Of a stretch of 64,000 bases of DNA, positions 35,910 through 44,347 are shown in pieces (position 1 is the stretch's first letter; each line of letters starts with the position of its first letter). A model generated the notes under the pieces. It was not told the DNA's origin, searched no databases, and was given only the letters and a program-made list of their open reading frames with translations. A program made the translations under genes and the position numbers. Source of the stretch: an uncultured Bacteroidia bacterium (lineage in GTDB: Bacteria; Bacteroidota; Bacteroidia; Bacteroidales; UBA932); contig CACZXH010000013.1 in assembly GCA_902785065.1 (NCBI GenBank), positions 1-64,000 of the forward strand, written 5' to 3'.

Positions 35910-37870
35910 TGAGAAAGATTCAATTATGGGGAATGCTGCTGCTATCGGCAGCATTCCTTTTCAGTTCCTGTGCGAAGAAACAGGATGACGGGAAGGTCGC
36001 TTTCATCGACCGGGAAGTGGACGTGAAATCCTTCCTGACCGGTTTCCCGTACTCCACCTGGGGATTCTATCTCTCCGACGACGCGACGAAGCTGTATTAT
36101 CTGCGCAACGACGAGCCGAGCCCGCTGGTGATGCTCGACCTCACGAAGAGCACCGACATCAGCCAGGGGGACGTCATCTCGTCCGACGACTGGTCCAAGA
36201 AGAATTTATGGAGCCCTTCCTGGAACGAGAAGGACGGCTTCCTGTATTGGATGGGCGACCAGCGGAACGACGAGAAGATCGACCTGTACCGGATGGACCC
36301 GAAGACGGGGGAGACCACCTGCTTCACCGACGTCCCGTACATCTACGGCTGGAGTTTCAACGACGCCAAGGACAAGGCCTTCTACGTGGCCCGCATCGAC
36401 CAGGTAGGGGACGACCATGTGGACGAGTTCCACATCCTGGACCTCAAGACCCTGGAAGACAAGACCGTCTGCACCGACCGTCCGGACTTCCGGATGACAT
36501 GGACGGAAATCGCTTCCAGCCCGGATGACAGCGGCTGCCTGCTGACCGTCCTGAAGAATGTCAACCGGACCTACACGAACATCGCCTACCTGGACTACGC
36601 CACCGGCGAGTACAAGGTGATCACCGATCCCTCCGTGGAGGCTTCCCTGGACGGTTGCGCGGTCATTTCTCCCTGGTACTCCCAGGATGTCGCCTACTTC
36701 CTCTCCGACCATACCGGCTATGCCAATGTCTATTCCTTCAACCGCGCGACCGGCGAAGTCCGTCCCGTGACGGCCTATCGGCAGGACCTTCGCGCGAAAT
36801 GGCTGGAGGCCGACGGCAAGAAGTATCTGGCGACGGTGCGCACGAGCCCGGAAGGCTCGGACGTCGCCGTCCTGGATCCGGACGGAAACGAAATCGTTTG
36901 CGAGCGATATCCCGCGACACTCACGCTCAAGACGACGGTCGGGAACAAGATGTATTTCACGGCCGGCGCGACGGACATCCTCTTCCAGATGTGGGTGGTC
37001 GAGTTCGTCGACGGCCAGCTGAAGCAGTCCGTGCTGGTGGACCTCCCCGAGAGCATCAAGTCCTCGATGGTGACCTCGCACGCGCAGAAGCTGAGCATCC
37101 CGACCTTCGACATCGATCCTGCCACCGGGAAAACCCGGATGCTGCACGCGTACCTGATGGTTCCCGAGAACCCGCTCCCGGCCGACCAGGCCCGCCTGAT
37201 GGTGATGTCCTTCTACGGCGGAGACAACGCCTATGACATGGAGCATCAGATCTTTACGGCGGCGGGCATGTACGTGCTGAGCGCCTCGCCCCGCGGTTCC
37301 AGCGGGTTCGGGCGCGACTTCGCGGCGCTGAACGACCACGACCTGGGCGGCAACGAGACCATCGACATGATCTACTGCGCCCGCTATGTCTCCGAGATGC
37401 TGGGCATTCCGCCGGAGCGCGTCGGCTGCTTCGGCATGAGCCACGGCGGTTACGAGACGATGCGGCTGATGACCTTCCCGGGCGAAGTGAACGGCTTCAA
37501 GGCCTCCTTCCCGTTCGGGTTCGGCGTGGCCGTGGCCGGCTTCTGCGACATCATCTGGGAGCACTACCACTCCAACATCCCGGACTGGGACTACCTGGAG
37601 GCCGGCGACCCGGTGACCGAGAAGGACAAGCTGATGGACCGTTCGCCGATCAGCCACGTGGACAAGATCTCCGGTCCGCTCCTGCTCATCCACGGCGACC
37701 ACGACGACCGCGTGGACATCGGCGGCTCCCAGATGCTGTACGACGCGTTGAAGAAGGAAGGGAAGCCGGTCGAGTTCCTGATCATGAAGGGCCAGGGACA
37801 CGGTTACAAGGGCATCGACAACCAGATGCTCTATTACCGGACCATCCTGGATTTCATCGCCCGGAACTGA
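35909..37870 (+). CDS. S9 family (prolyl-oligopeptidase-type) peptidase lipoprotein
   Basis: A 653-residue serine peptidase. The lipobox ends at Cys21 (LFSSC), so it is membrane-anchored, probably in the periplasm or on the surface. Residues about 40-380 form a beta-propeller-like domain with WD-type repeats, and the alpha/beta-hydrolase domain follows: nucleophile Ser511 in FGMSHGGYE, Asp in GDHDDRVD and His in GQGHGYKG. Its ATG overlaps the SusD stop by one base, so it is co-expressed with the SusCD pair and likely processes the imported or captured peptides. The exact S9 subfamily (DPP4- or acylaminoacyl-type) is uncertain. Confidence 0.92.
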   Translation: MRKIQLWGMLLLSAAFLFSSCAKKQDDGKVAFIDREVDVKSFLTGFPYSTWGFYLSDDATKLYYLRNDEPSPLVMLDLTKSTDISQGDVISSDDWSKKNLWSPSWNEKDGFLYWMGDQRNDEKIDLYRMDPKTGETTCFTDVPYIYGWSFNDAKDKAFYVARIDQVGDDHVDEFHILDLKTLEDKTVCTDRPDFRMTWTEIASSPDDSGCLLTVLKNVNRTYTNIAYLDYATGEYKVITDPSVEASLDGCAVISPWYSQDVAYFLSDHTGYANVYSFNRATGEVRPVTAYRQDLRAKWLEADGKKYLATVRTSPEGSDVAVLDPDGNEIVCERYPATLTLKTTVGNKMYFTAGATDILFQMWVVEFVDGQLKQSVLVDLPESIKSSMVTSHAQKLSIPTFDIDPATGKTRMLHAYLMVPENPLPADQARLMVMSFYGGDNAYDMEHQIFTAAGMYVLSASPRGSSGFGRDFAALNDHDLGGNETIDMIYCARYVSEMLGIPPERVGCFGMSHGGYETMRLMTFPGEVNGFKASFPFGFGVAVAGFCDIIWEHYHSNIPDWDYLEAGDPVTEKDKLMDRSPISHVDKISGPLLLIHGDHDDRVDIGGSQMLYDALKKEGKPVEFLIMKGQGHGYKGIDNQMLYYRTILDFIARN

Positions 37871-37871
37871 C

Positions 37872-39971
37872 CTAGACCGGATCCACATCGACCGCCAGAT
37901 GGGCGGTGTACTTACGCTCCTTTCCGAACGAAAGGAGCGTTTTTTCAAGCGTTTTCTTCAGGGAGGTGAGGGCTTTGTTGCGGGCGAGCATGACCCGGAC
38001 CTGCCGGATGGATTCCCCGGCGATGCGGTCGACGGCGGGCGCATACGGGCCGATGACGGCGGGTGGCGTGTCGACCTCGGAGAAAGCGGCGAGGAGGGCG
38101 ATCCGGAGTTCCTTGGACAGGTAGTCCAGCCGCTTTTCGTTGCTGTCTTTCAGGGTGATATGGATGAGGCGGGTGTACGGAGGGTAGCCGAACAGCCGGC
38201 GTTCGGCGAGGAGGTCCGCGTCGTCGCTGCCTTGCAGCCGGGTGTAGACGGGATGCTCCGGTTCCCGGGTTTGGATGACGATCCGGCCGGGCTTGCCCCG
38301 CCGGCCGCTGCGGCCGCGGAACTGCTCCAGCAGCTGGTAAGCGCGCTCGTCCGCGCGGAAGTCCTGCTGTCCCACGAGGCTGTCGGCCTGGAGGACAGCC
38401 ACGAGGCTGAGGCCGTCGAAATCGAATCCCTTCGTGATGATCTGGGTGCCCACGAGGATGTCGATGTCTCCGTTGGCGAAACCGCGGATGATGGCGGCCT
38501 CCTCCGTGTCGGGCGTATCGCCGTCCAGCCGGGCGACGCGGCGTTCCGGGAACAGGGCTCTCAGCTCTTCTTCCACCTTCTGCGTGCCCGCGCCGAGCGG
38601 CTGCAGTTCGCCCTGGCAGGACGGGCAGTTGCCCGTGTACGGTTCAGTATGGCCGCAGTAGTGGCACACCAGGCGGTCCGGCCCGCGGTGCAGGCTCATC
38701 GGCACGTGGCAGTGCGGACACTTGGGAATCTTGCCGCACTCGGTACACTGGACCGATGGGGCATAGGAGCGCCGTGCGCGGAGCACGAGCACTTGCCCCC
38801 CGTCATCCAGCGTTTCGGTGATCTCGTGGATCAGTTTCCGGGAGAAACTGCCCGTCATGCCCCGTTTCCGCCGTTCCGCGACCGTGTCGATCAGGCGGAT
38901 TTCCGCCTCGTCTCCGGCATGGAACCTTTCCTTCAGGTCGACCTTGACAAATCGCCCTGTTTCAGCATTGTACAAGGATTCCAGGGACGGGGTGGCGCTG
39001 CCTAGCACGACATTCGCTTGCTGGATGACGCCCAGCATGATGGCGCTCTCCCGCGCATTGTAGCGCGGTGCCGGCGCATCCTGCTTGTACGATGTATCGT
39101 GCTCCTCGTCCACGATGATCAGCCCCAGGTTGTGGTGGGGGAGGAACAAGGCAGACCGGGTACCGAGGACCAGGTAAGGACCGGGTCTCCGGATCCGGGA
39201 CGCCACCTGCGACCGACGCGCCGAGGACACCCCCGAATGGAATACCTGCACGTCCGGGAAGACGGCGGCGATGCGGTCTTCCAGCTGACGCGACAGGGCG
39301 ATTTCCGGAACCAGGAACAGGACATTCCGGCCTTTTTCCAGGGTTTCCTGCGCCAGTTTCAGGTAGATTTCCGTCTTGCCGGAGCCGGTGACCCCGTGCA
39401 GGAGAACGGTCTTGCCGGATTCAAACGCCTTTCGGGCGGAAGCGGCGGCGGTTTCCTGGGCGGGGGACAGGGTGACGGGCGTCGGGACGGCCGCGGGTTT
39501 CTCACCCCGCAATAGTGCTTGGACCGCCTCGATCTCTGATTTATACCGCTCCCGGGTATCGTCCCTGCGGGCTTTGTCGGCCTTGTCCTTCAGACGTTCC
39601 AGACGCGCTTCCAACCGCTCCTTGACCCGGGCTTCCACCTCCTCCTGGTCGATTTTCAGGGCGGGATAGGCGGCCTTGTACACTTCGCCGATGGAGCAGA
39701 GGTAATAGTCGCTGACAGCCCGCCAGAATTTGATTTCGTCCGGGAGGACCTTGGGCAAGCCTTCTTCTGCGGCAAGGACAGGCAGGATCCGGTTCTCGTC
39801 CGTCTGGGGCTGGACGCCGACGGCACTGACGGCCCCGACATATTCTTTCCGGGCGAAAAGGACCCTTACGCGGTCGCCGATCCGTACCACGGTCCCTTCC
39901 GGAACCCGATAGCACGGTTCCCACTCCAGCCGAAGCGGCAGGATCACCTGTATGTAGGTGGGTCTGGCCAT
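37872..39971 (-). CDS. priA: Primosomal replication helicase PriA
   Basis: A 699-residue superfamily 2 helicase that reloads the replisome at stalled forks. It has an N-terminal 3'-DNA-binding domain, Walker A GVTGSGKT (residues about 190-197), the DEEH box, and two zinc-binding cysteine clusters (CTECGKIPKCPHC, then CHYCG and CPSC). It keeps the GxQxxxKGFDFDG motif in the second RecA lobe. The segment usually read QVAGRAGR is EQFRGRSGRRG here, an unusual variant. Length is about normal for the Bacteroidetes form. Convergent with the S9 peptidase gene; only one base separates the stops. Confidence 0.95.
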   Translation of the reverse strand: MARPTYIQVILPLRLEWEPCYRVPEGTVVRIGDRVRVLFARKEYVGAVSAVGVQPQTDENRILPVLAAEEGLPKVLPDEIKFWRAVSDYYLCSIGEVYKAAYPALKIDQEEVEARVKERLEARLERLKDKADKARRDDTRERYKSEIEAVQALLRGEKPAAVPTPVTLSPAQETAAASARKAFESGKTVLLHGVTGSGKTEIYLKLAQETLEKGRNVLFLVPEIALSRQLEDRIAAVFPDVQVFHSGVSSARRSQVASRIRRPGPYLVLGTRSALFLPHHNLGLIIVDEEHDTSYKQDAPAPRYNARESAIMLGVIQQANVVLGSATPSLESLYNAETGRFVKVDLKERFHAGDEAEIRLIDTVAERRKRGMTGSFSRKLIHEITETLDDGGQVLVLRARRSYAPSVQCTECGKIPKCPHCHVPMSLHRGPDRLVCHYCGHTEPYTGNCPSCQGELQPLGAGTQKVEEELRALFPERRVARLDGDTPDTEEAAIIRGFANGDIDILVGTQIITKGFDFDGLSLVAVLQADSLVGQQDFRADERAYQLLEQFRGRSGRRGKPGRIVIQTREPEHPVYTRLQGSDDADLLAERRLFGYPPYTRLIHITLKDSNEKRLDYLSKELRIALLAAFSEVDTPPAVIGPYAPAVDRIAGESIRQVRVMLARNKALTSLKKTLEKTLLSFGKERKYTAHLAVDVDPV

Positions 39972-41342
39972 TTATGCCACTTTCTCGAATTCCTTCAGGG
40001 CCTTGATAGCCTTTGGGCACAGGATCAGGATGGCGATGACGGTGAACCAGGCCATCAGGCCCACGCCGATATCACCGAGCTGCCAGACGACATCCGCCTC
40101 GCGCACCGCGCCGAACACGACCGCTGCGAGCATGAGCACCTGGAAGATACGGATGGCGACCTTCTCGCCCTTGCCTTCGCGGCCGCGGAACAGGTAGATA
40201 ATGCTGGTTTCCGCGTAGAAGTAGTAGGCCATGATGGTGCTGAAGGCGAAGAAGACCATCGCGATGGACACGAACTGGCTGCCGAAGCCCTTGAACACCG
40301 TATCCACGGCGCTTTGGGTGTAGTTTACATAGTTGTTGGCTAGTTCCGGTGCACCGGCGTACAGGAGTTCGCCGTCGCTGCCCAGGATGTTGTACGTGCC
40401 GGAGCAGAGGATCATGAGAGCCGTGGCGGTGCACACGAGCAGGGTGTCGACATACACGGAGAAGGCCTGGGCGAGGCCTTGCTGAGCCGGATGCGGGACA
40501 TCGGTGGCCGCCGAGACAATGGCGCCCGTGCCCTGGCCGGCTTCATTGGAGAAAATGCCTCGCTTGACGCCCATGGCGATGGTGGAGCCGATGATACCGC
40601 CGCAGATAGGGTTGATGCCGAAGGCGTTCGTGACAATGGAGGCGAACACGGCCGGGACATCCTGGATATGGAAGCCGATGACCACCAGCGACATCAGAAT
40701 GTAACCGAGGGCCATGAACGGAGTTACGATGGAGGCCACCCGCGCAATGCGCTTGACGCCGCCGAAAATGACAAGGCCCAGGATGACCGCCAGGGCGATG
40801 CCGGAGGTGAGGGGAGCGACGGGGAAAGCATTCTTAATGGCCGATGAGACGCCGTTCGACTGGACGGTCGTCAGGAAAAAACCGCAGGCGAGGACGGTAA
40901 TGGCCGCGAATGCAATGCCCAGCCATTTCTTGCCCAGCCCGTGCTCGATGAAGCTGAACGGGCCGCCCCGGTAGCCGGAGTGGTGCGGGAACTTGTAGAT
41001 TTGCGCCAGGGTGGATTCCACGAAGGCCGTGGACGCACCGAAGAAGGCGACGATCCACATCCAGAACACCGCGCCGGGCCCGCCGAAGGCGATGGCCGTC
41101 GCCACGCCCACGATGTTGCCGGTGCCCACGCGCCCGGACAGGGCGATGCAGAACGCTTCGAACGACGAGATGCCCTTCGCGCCCTCCTTCTTGGAGAAAA
41201 GCGACTTGAGCATCAGTTTGAACCGGCGGACCTGCACGAATCGCGTCCGGACCGAGAAATACAGTCCGGCGGCAATCAGCAGGACGACCAGTCCGGGATT
41301 CCAGACGATATCATTGACCTGGGAGACAAACTTTTCAAGCAT
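39972..41342 (-). CDS. Sodium:alanine (AGCS) family symporter
   Basis: A 456-residue inner-membrane transporter with about eleven membrane segments. The AGCS signature is present: GRVGTGNIVGVATAIAFGGPGAVFWMW and the later EAGQGTGAI region. It should import alanine, glycine or related small amino acids with sodium. Its stop abuts the start of priA on the same strand (no gap), although the functions are unrelated. Uptake of free amino acids fits the peptide-digesting profile of the window. Confidence 0.92.
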   Translation of the reverse strand: MLEKFVSQVNDIVWNPGLVVLLIAAGLYFSVRTRFVQVRRFKLMLKSLFSKKEGAKGISSFEAFCIALSGRVGTGNIVGVATAIAFGGPGAVFWMWIVAFFGASTAFVESTLAQIYKFPHHSGYRGGPFSFIEHGLGKKWLGIAFAAITVLACGFFLTTVQSNGVSSAIKNAFPVAPLTSGIALAVILGLVIFGGVKRIARVASIVTPFMALGYILMSLVVIGFHIQDVPAVFASIVTNAFGINPICGGIIGSTIAMGVKRGIFSNEAGQGTGAIVSAATDVPHPAQQGLAQAFSVYVDTLLVCTATALMILCSGTYNILGSDGELLYAGAPELANNYVNYTQSAVDTVFKGFGSQFVSIAMVFFAFSTIMAYYFYAETSIIYLFRGREGKGEKVAIRIFQVLMLAAVVFGAVREADVVWQLGDIGVGLMAWFTVIAILILCPKAIKALKEFEKVA

Positions 41343-41379
41343 AATTCCAAATTTACGGAAAAAGTTTCGTTCTTGCCCC

Positions 41380-42297
41380 TTATTCGGACATGTTCTTCAC
41401 ATGCTTCGGGATGGGGAGGTCGCCGAAACCGAAGAAACGTTGCGCATTCAGGCCCAGGAAGGCGGCTTTTTCCGCATCTGTGAGGAGCGGGCTCTTGACG
41501 ATGAAGTCGTAGGACATCTTGTAAGTGATGGCCGTGATGGTGCGGGGGTAGTCGGAGCCCCACATGAGCTTGTCGATGCCCACTTCGTCCGCCGCTTCCC
41601 GGATGGCCTGCACGGCCGAAGGGAAGGGGTAAAATTCGTCGTTGAAGAGCCAGGTGATGCCGCCGCATTCCACGTACACGTTGGGATGGCGGGCGAGGCG
41701 GATCTGCTCCATCCAGCCGGGCCGGGTGACCATCCCGAAGTGGCCGATCAGGATCCGGAGCTGGGGAAACGCGGCGATAACCGTTTCCATTTCAGGAACT
41801 TGCAGGTCCCCGTCGGCGAGTTCCACGTGCAGGATCATGTCCCGGTCTTCCATCAAACGGTACATCTCCATCATTTCGGGACTGTCCAGCCGGACGCGGC
41901 CCTCGGGCAGCAGGAGCCGGGCGGCGGGGATCTTGATACCCCGGAAGCCCCGGCCGACGAGTTCCTCCGCCTCGGCCAGGAAACCGGGCTTGCGGAACTC
42001 GCACATCCCAAACACGAAGAACCGCTCCGGATACCGAAGCTCCACCTGCTCCAGGTAGTCGTTCTGCAGGCCGTCAATGAACTCCTGGGTGACGACGGCG
42101 GCCGACACCTGTGCATAGTCCATGTTTGAAAGGAACACCTCTGCTGGGTTCCGGCCGTCGATCAGGAAGGGCGGAAGCATCTGGACTTCCGTGCCCATGA
42201 ACAGGCACCGGCCGTTCGGGAGCGGCCGGATCTCTTTCCCGTTCACAACGGCTTCCTGCCGGAGCCACAGGTGGCTGTGGGCGTCTATAATCAACAT
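41380..42297 (-). CDS. Amidohydrolase family 2 protein, probable sugar lactonase
   Basis: A 305-residue TIM-barrel metal hydrolase of the COG3618/PF04909 type. The metal motif DAHSHLW is at residues 5-11, and the MWGSDYPR block near the C-terminus is typical of L-fucono- and L-rhamnono-lactonases. The start at 42297 gives the canonical MLIIDAHSH; upstream in-frame residues lie within the aldo/keto reductase. It is the last gene in an operon with an aldo/keto reductase (4-base gap) and a zinc alcohol dehydrogenase. Lactone hydrolysis after sugar oxidation is the best fit. Confidence 0.82.
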   Translation of the reverse strand: MLIIDAHSHLWLRQEAVVNGKEIRPLPNGRCLFMGTEVQMLPPFLIDGRNPAEVFLSNMDYAQVSAAVVTQEFIDGLQNDYLEQVELRYPERFFVFGMCEFRKPGFLAEAEELVGRGFRGIKIPAARLLLPEGRVRLDSPEMMEMYRLMEDRDMILHVELADGDLQVPEMETVIAAFPQLRILIGHFGMVTRPGWMEQIRLARHPNVYVECGGITWLFNDEFYPFPSAVQAIREAADEVGIDKLMWGSDYPRTITAITYKMSYDFIVKSPLLTDAEKAAFLGLNAQRFFGFGDLPIPKHVKNMSE

Positions 42298-42301
42298 ACT
42301 C

Positions 42302-43234
42302 TCAAGTGTTTGACCAGGAAACGCGGAACTGGTCGCCGATGATTGTCCGCACGTCCTGCACGAGTTGCAGGTCCATGGGTTCGTCCATGTAGGCGATGTT
42401 CTTGCGGAGATTCTCGGGTTTGGTGGTACTGAAGAGGGTGGAGGCGATGCGCGGGTTCTGCAGGGAGAACTGCATCGCGAGTTTTTCGATGGGGTAATCT
42501 TGGGCGGCACAGTGCGCAGCGGCGAGCCGGCAGGCCTGCACCAGCGCCTTTGGCGCGGGATGCCAGGCCGGCACGCCCCGCTGCGTCAGCAGCCCCATCG
42601 AGAACGGTGAAGCGTTGATGACGCCGATGCCGCGGGCCTCGAAAAAGTCCAGGAAATCCACGAGTTTGTCGTCGTTCAGGCAGTAATGGCAGAAATTGAG
42701 CACGCTTTCCACCGTTCCGGCAGGAACGTGTTCAACCATCCACTTCAGGTTCTCGAGCTGTAAGTCCGTGATCCCCACGTGCTTGACGACGCCCTCTTCG
42801 CGGAGCTTGACAAGCGCCGGAAGCGTCTCATTGGCAACCTGGTTGAGGTTCGAAAACTCGATGTCATGGACATTGATCAGGTCGATATAGTCGATGTTCA
42901 GGCGTTCCATGCTCTCGTACACGCTGCGCGTGACGCGTTCGGCGGAGTAGTCCCAGGTGTTGTGCCCGTCCTCGCCGTAGCGGCCCACTTTCGTGGACAG
43001 GAAGAACTTGTCCCGCGGGATGTCCTTCAGGGCCTTCCCGAGCACGGTCTCCGCCTTGTAATAGCCGTAATACGGAGATACGTCGATGAAGTTGATGCCG
43101 GCGTCAATGGCGGCGAACACGGCCTCGATGCCCTTCGCCTCTTCGAAATCATGGAAGACGCCGCCAAGGGAGGAGGCGCCGAAACCGATGGCGGAAAGCT
43201 TCATTCCGGTCTTTCCCAATTCACGATAGATCAT
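42302..43234 (-). CDS. Aldo/keto reductase, L-fucose/L-galactose dehydrogenase-like
   Basis: A 310-residue (beta/alpha)8 oxidoreductase. It has the AKR catalytic Asp in GINFIDVSPYYGYYKAE, the Tyr two turns later, Lys in FFLSTKVGRYG, and the GVVKHVGITD loop. This is close to the pattern of L-galactose dehydrogenases that oxidise the sugar C1 to a lactone. Its neighbours (amidohydrolase lactonase and zinc dehydrogenase) support oxidation of L-fucose or a related 6-deoxysugar. It is 12 bases downstream of the zinc dehydrogenase gene. Confidence 0.85.
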   Translation of the reverse strand: MIYRELGKTGMKLSAIGFGASSLGGVFHDFEEAKGIEAVFAAIDAGINFIDVSPYYGYYKAETVLGKALKDIPRDKFFLSTKVGRYGEDGHNTWDYSAERVTRSVYESMERLNIDYIDLINVHDIEFSNLNQVANETLPALVKLREEGVVKHVGITDLQLENLKWMVEHVPAGTVESVLNFCHYCLNDDKLVDFLDFFEARGIGVINASPFSMGLLTQRGVPAWHPAPKALVQACRLAAAHCAAQDYPIEKLAMQFSLQNPRIASTLFSTTKPENLRKNIAYMDEPMDLQLVQDVRTIIGDQFRVSWSNT

Positions 43235-43246
43235 GGCGTTACTGTT

Positions 43247-44263
43247 TTAGAATCCAACGAGGATGCGGAATACCTTTCCGGGGTTTTCGTGCCAATGCCG
43301 CATCGCTTCCGCCGCCTCTTCCGGCTTGACGACCGCTGTTATCAGCTTGTCGTACGGGCAGTCGCCGCGCCGGAGATAGTCGGTAACGGCCTGGAAATCC
43401 TCCGGACAGGCGTTGCGGGAACCGCGGATGTCCAGTTCCTTCTTGACGAAATCGGCGGTGCGGAAGGTCGTCTGGTCCTTGGCGTAGCCGATGAACACGA
43501 CGCGTCCCGTGAAACCGACGTTGGCAATGGCCTGCCGCTGTGTCTCGGGCAGGCCCACGGCCTCGATCACGACATCGGCAAGCAACCCGTTCGTCAGTTC
43601 AGAGATGCCTTCCTGCACGTCCTCATAGGCCGTATTGACCGTATACTTCGCCCCGACCGCCTTCGCCACTTCCAATTTCTTGTCATCGATGTCCATCGCA
43701 ACGACCGTCGCCCCGCGGAGTGCGGCTGCGACAATGGCGCCCATGCCGATCATTCCGCAGCCGAAGACGGCGACGACGTCTTTCCCGGTCACCTGGGCCC
43801 GGCTCACGGCGTGGAAACCGACGCTCAGGGGCTCGACCAGGGCGCAGTCGCGGACGGCAATCCCTTCTGTCACAATGACTTTCTGCCAGGGAACCACGAA
43901 GTATTCCCGCATCGCACCGTCCCGCTGGACGCCCAGTGTCTCATTGAACTCGCAGGCGTTGAAGCGTCCGTTCCGGCAAGACGCGCAGTGCCCGCAGGCG
44001 GTGTAAGGATCGACCGTGACAGTCATACCGGGGCGGAGCGTCTCGGGAACGCCGGGGCCGACGGCGGCAATCTCGGCGCCCACTTCGTGGCCCGGGATCA
44101 CGCCCGCTTTCGCCATCGCATTCCCGCCGCGCCAGGTGTTCAGGTCGCTCCCGCAGAACCCGACATACCGGATCCGCAGCAGCACTTCGCCTTCCCCGCA
44201 CGCGGGCTTCTCCATTTCAATTACGTTCAGTTCGAACGGTTGGGTGATTTGTATCGCTTTCAT
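43247..44263 (-). CDS. Zinc-dependent alcohol dehydrogenase (MDR family)
   Basis: A 338-residue medium-chain dehydrogenase. The catalytic zinc ligands are in GFCGSD and GHEVGAE, the structural zinc lobe is CGHCASCRNGRFNAC (residues about 91-105), and the NAD-binding motif is FGCGMIGMGA. This pattern is shared with threonine dehydrogenase and sugar-alcohol or 2-keto-3-deoxysugar dehydrogenases. It leads an operon whose other genes look like sugar oxidation and lactone hydrolysis, so a role in deoxysugar catabolism is likely. The promoter box is so close that the mRNA may be leaderless. Confidence 0.85.
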   Translation of the reverse strand: MKAIQITQPFELNVIEMEKPACGEGEVLLRIRYVGFCGSDLNTWRGGNAMAKAGVIPGHEVGAEIAAVGPGVPETLRPGMTVTVDPYTACGHCASCRNGRFNACEFNETLGVQRDGAMREYFVVPWQKVIVTEGIAVRDCALVEPLSVGFHAVSRAQVTGKDVVAVFGCGMIGMGAIVAAALRGATVVAMDIDDKKLEVAKAVGAKYTVNTAYEDVQEGISELTNGLLADVVIEAVGLPETQRQAIANVGFTGRVVFIGYAKDQTTFRTADFVKKELDIRGSRNACPEDFQAVTDYLRRGDCPYDKLITAVVKPEEAAEAMRHWHENPGKVFRILVGF

Positions 44264-44270
44264 AGTGATA

Positions 44271-44278
44271 CAAATATA
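44271..44278 (-). promoter_or_regulatory. -7 box of the zinc dehydrogenase operon
   Basis: Minus-strand TATATTTG (44278 to 44271) is an exact TAnnTTTG match. Only seven bases separate it from the ATG at 44263, so transcription should begin at or next to the start codon. Confidence 0.55.
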
Positions 44279-44316
44279 CGATTTCTATCCGATTTGCGCA
44301 CGTCATGCGGGTTGAG

Positions 44317-44340
44317 TTTGGCAGAGAATTGTTATATTTG
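44317..44340 (+). promoter_or_regulatory. Promoter of the M28 peptidase and Na/Pi fusion operon
   Basis: TATATTTG (44333-44340) with TTTG (44317-44320) 12 bp upstream. The ATG at 44348 follows by seven bases, so the transcript is probably leaderless. Confidence 0.6.
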
Positions 44341-44347
44341 CATAATC

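Noticed and set aside
31296..35954. A 1552-residue open frame antisense to the SusC-SusD genes
   Set aside because: Its composition is Val/Gly/Ala/His/Arg-rich without motifs, and it mirrors strongly GC-biased codons of the SusCD genes. It is a by-product of high GC in the third position, not a gene.
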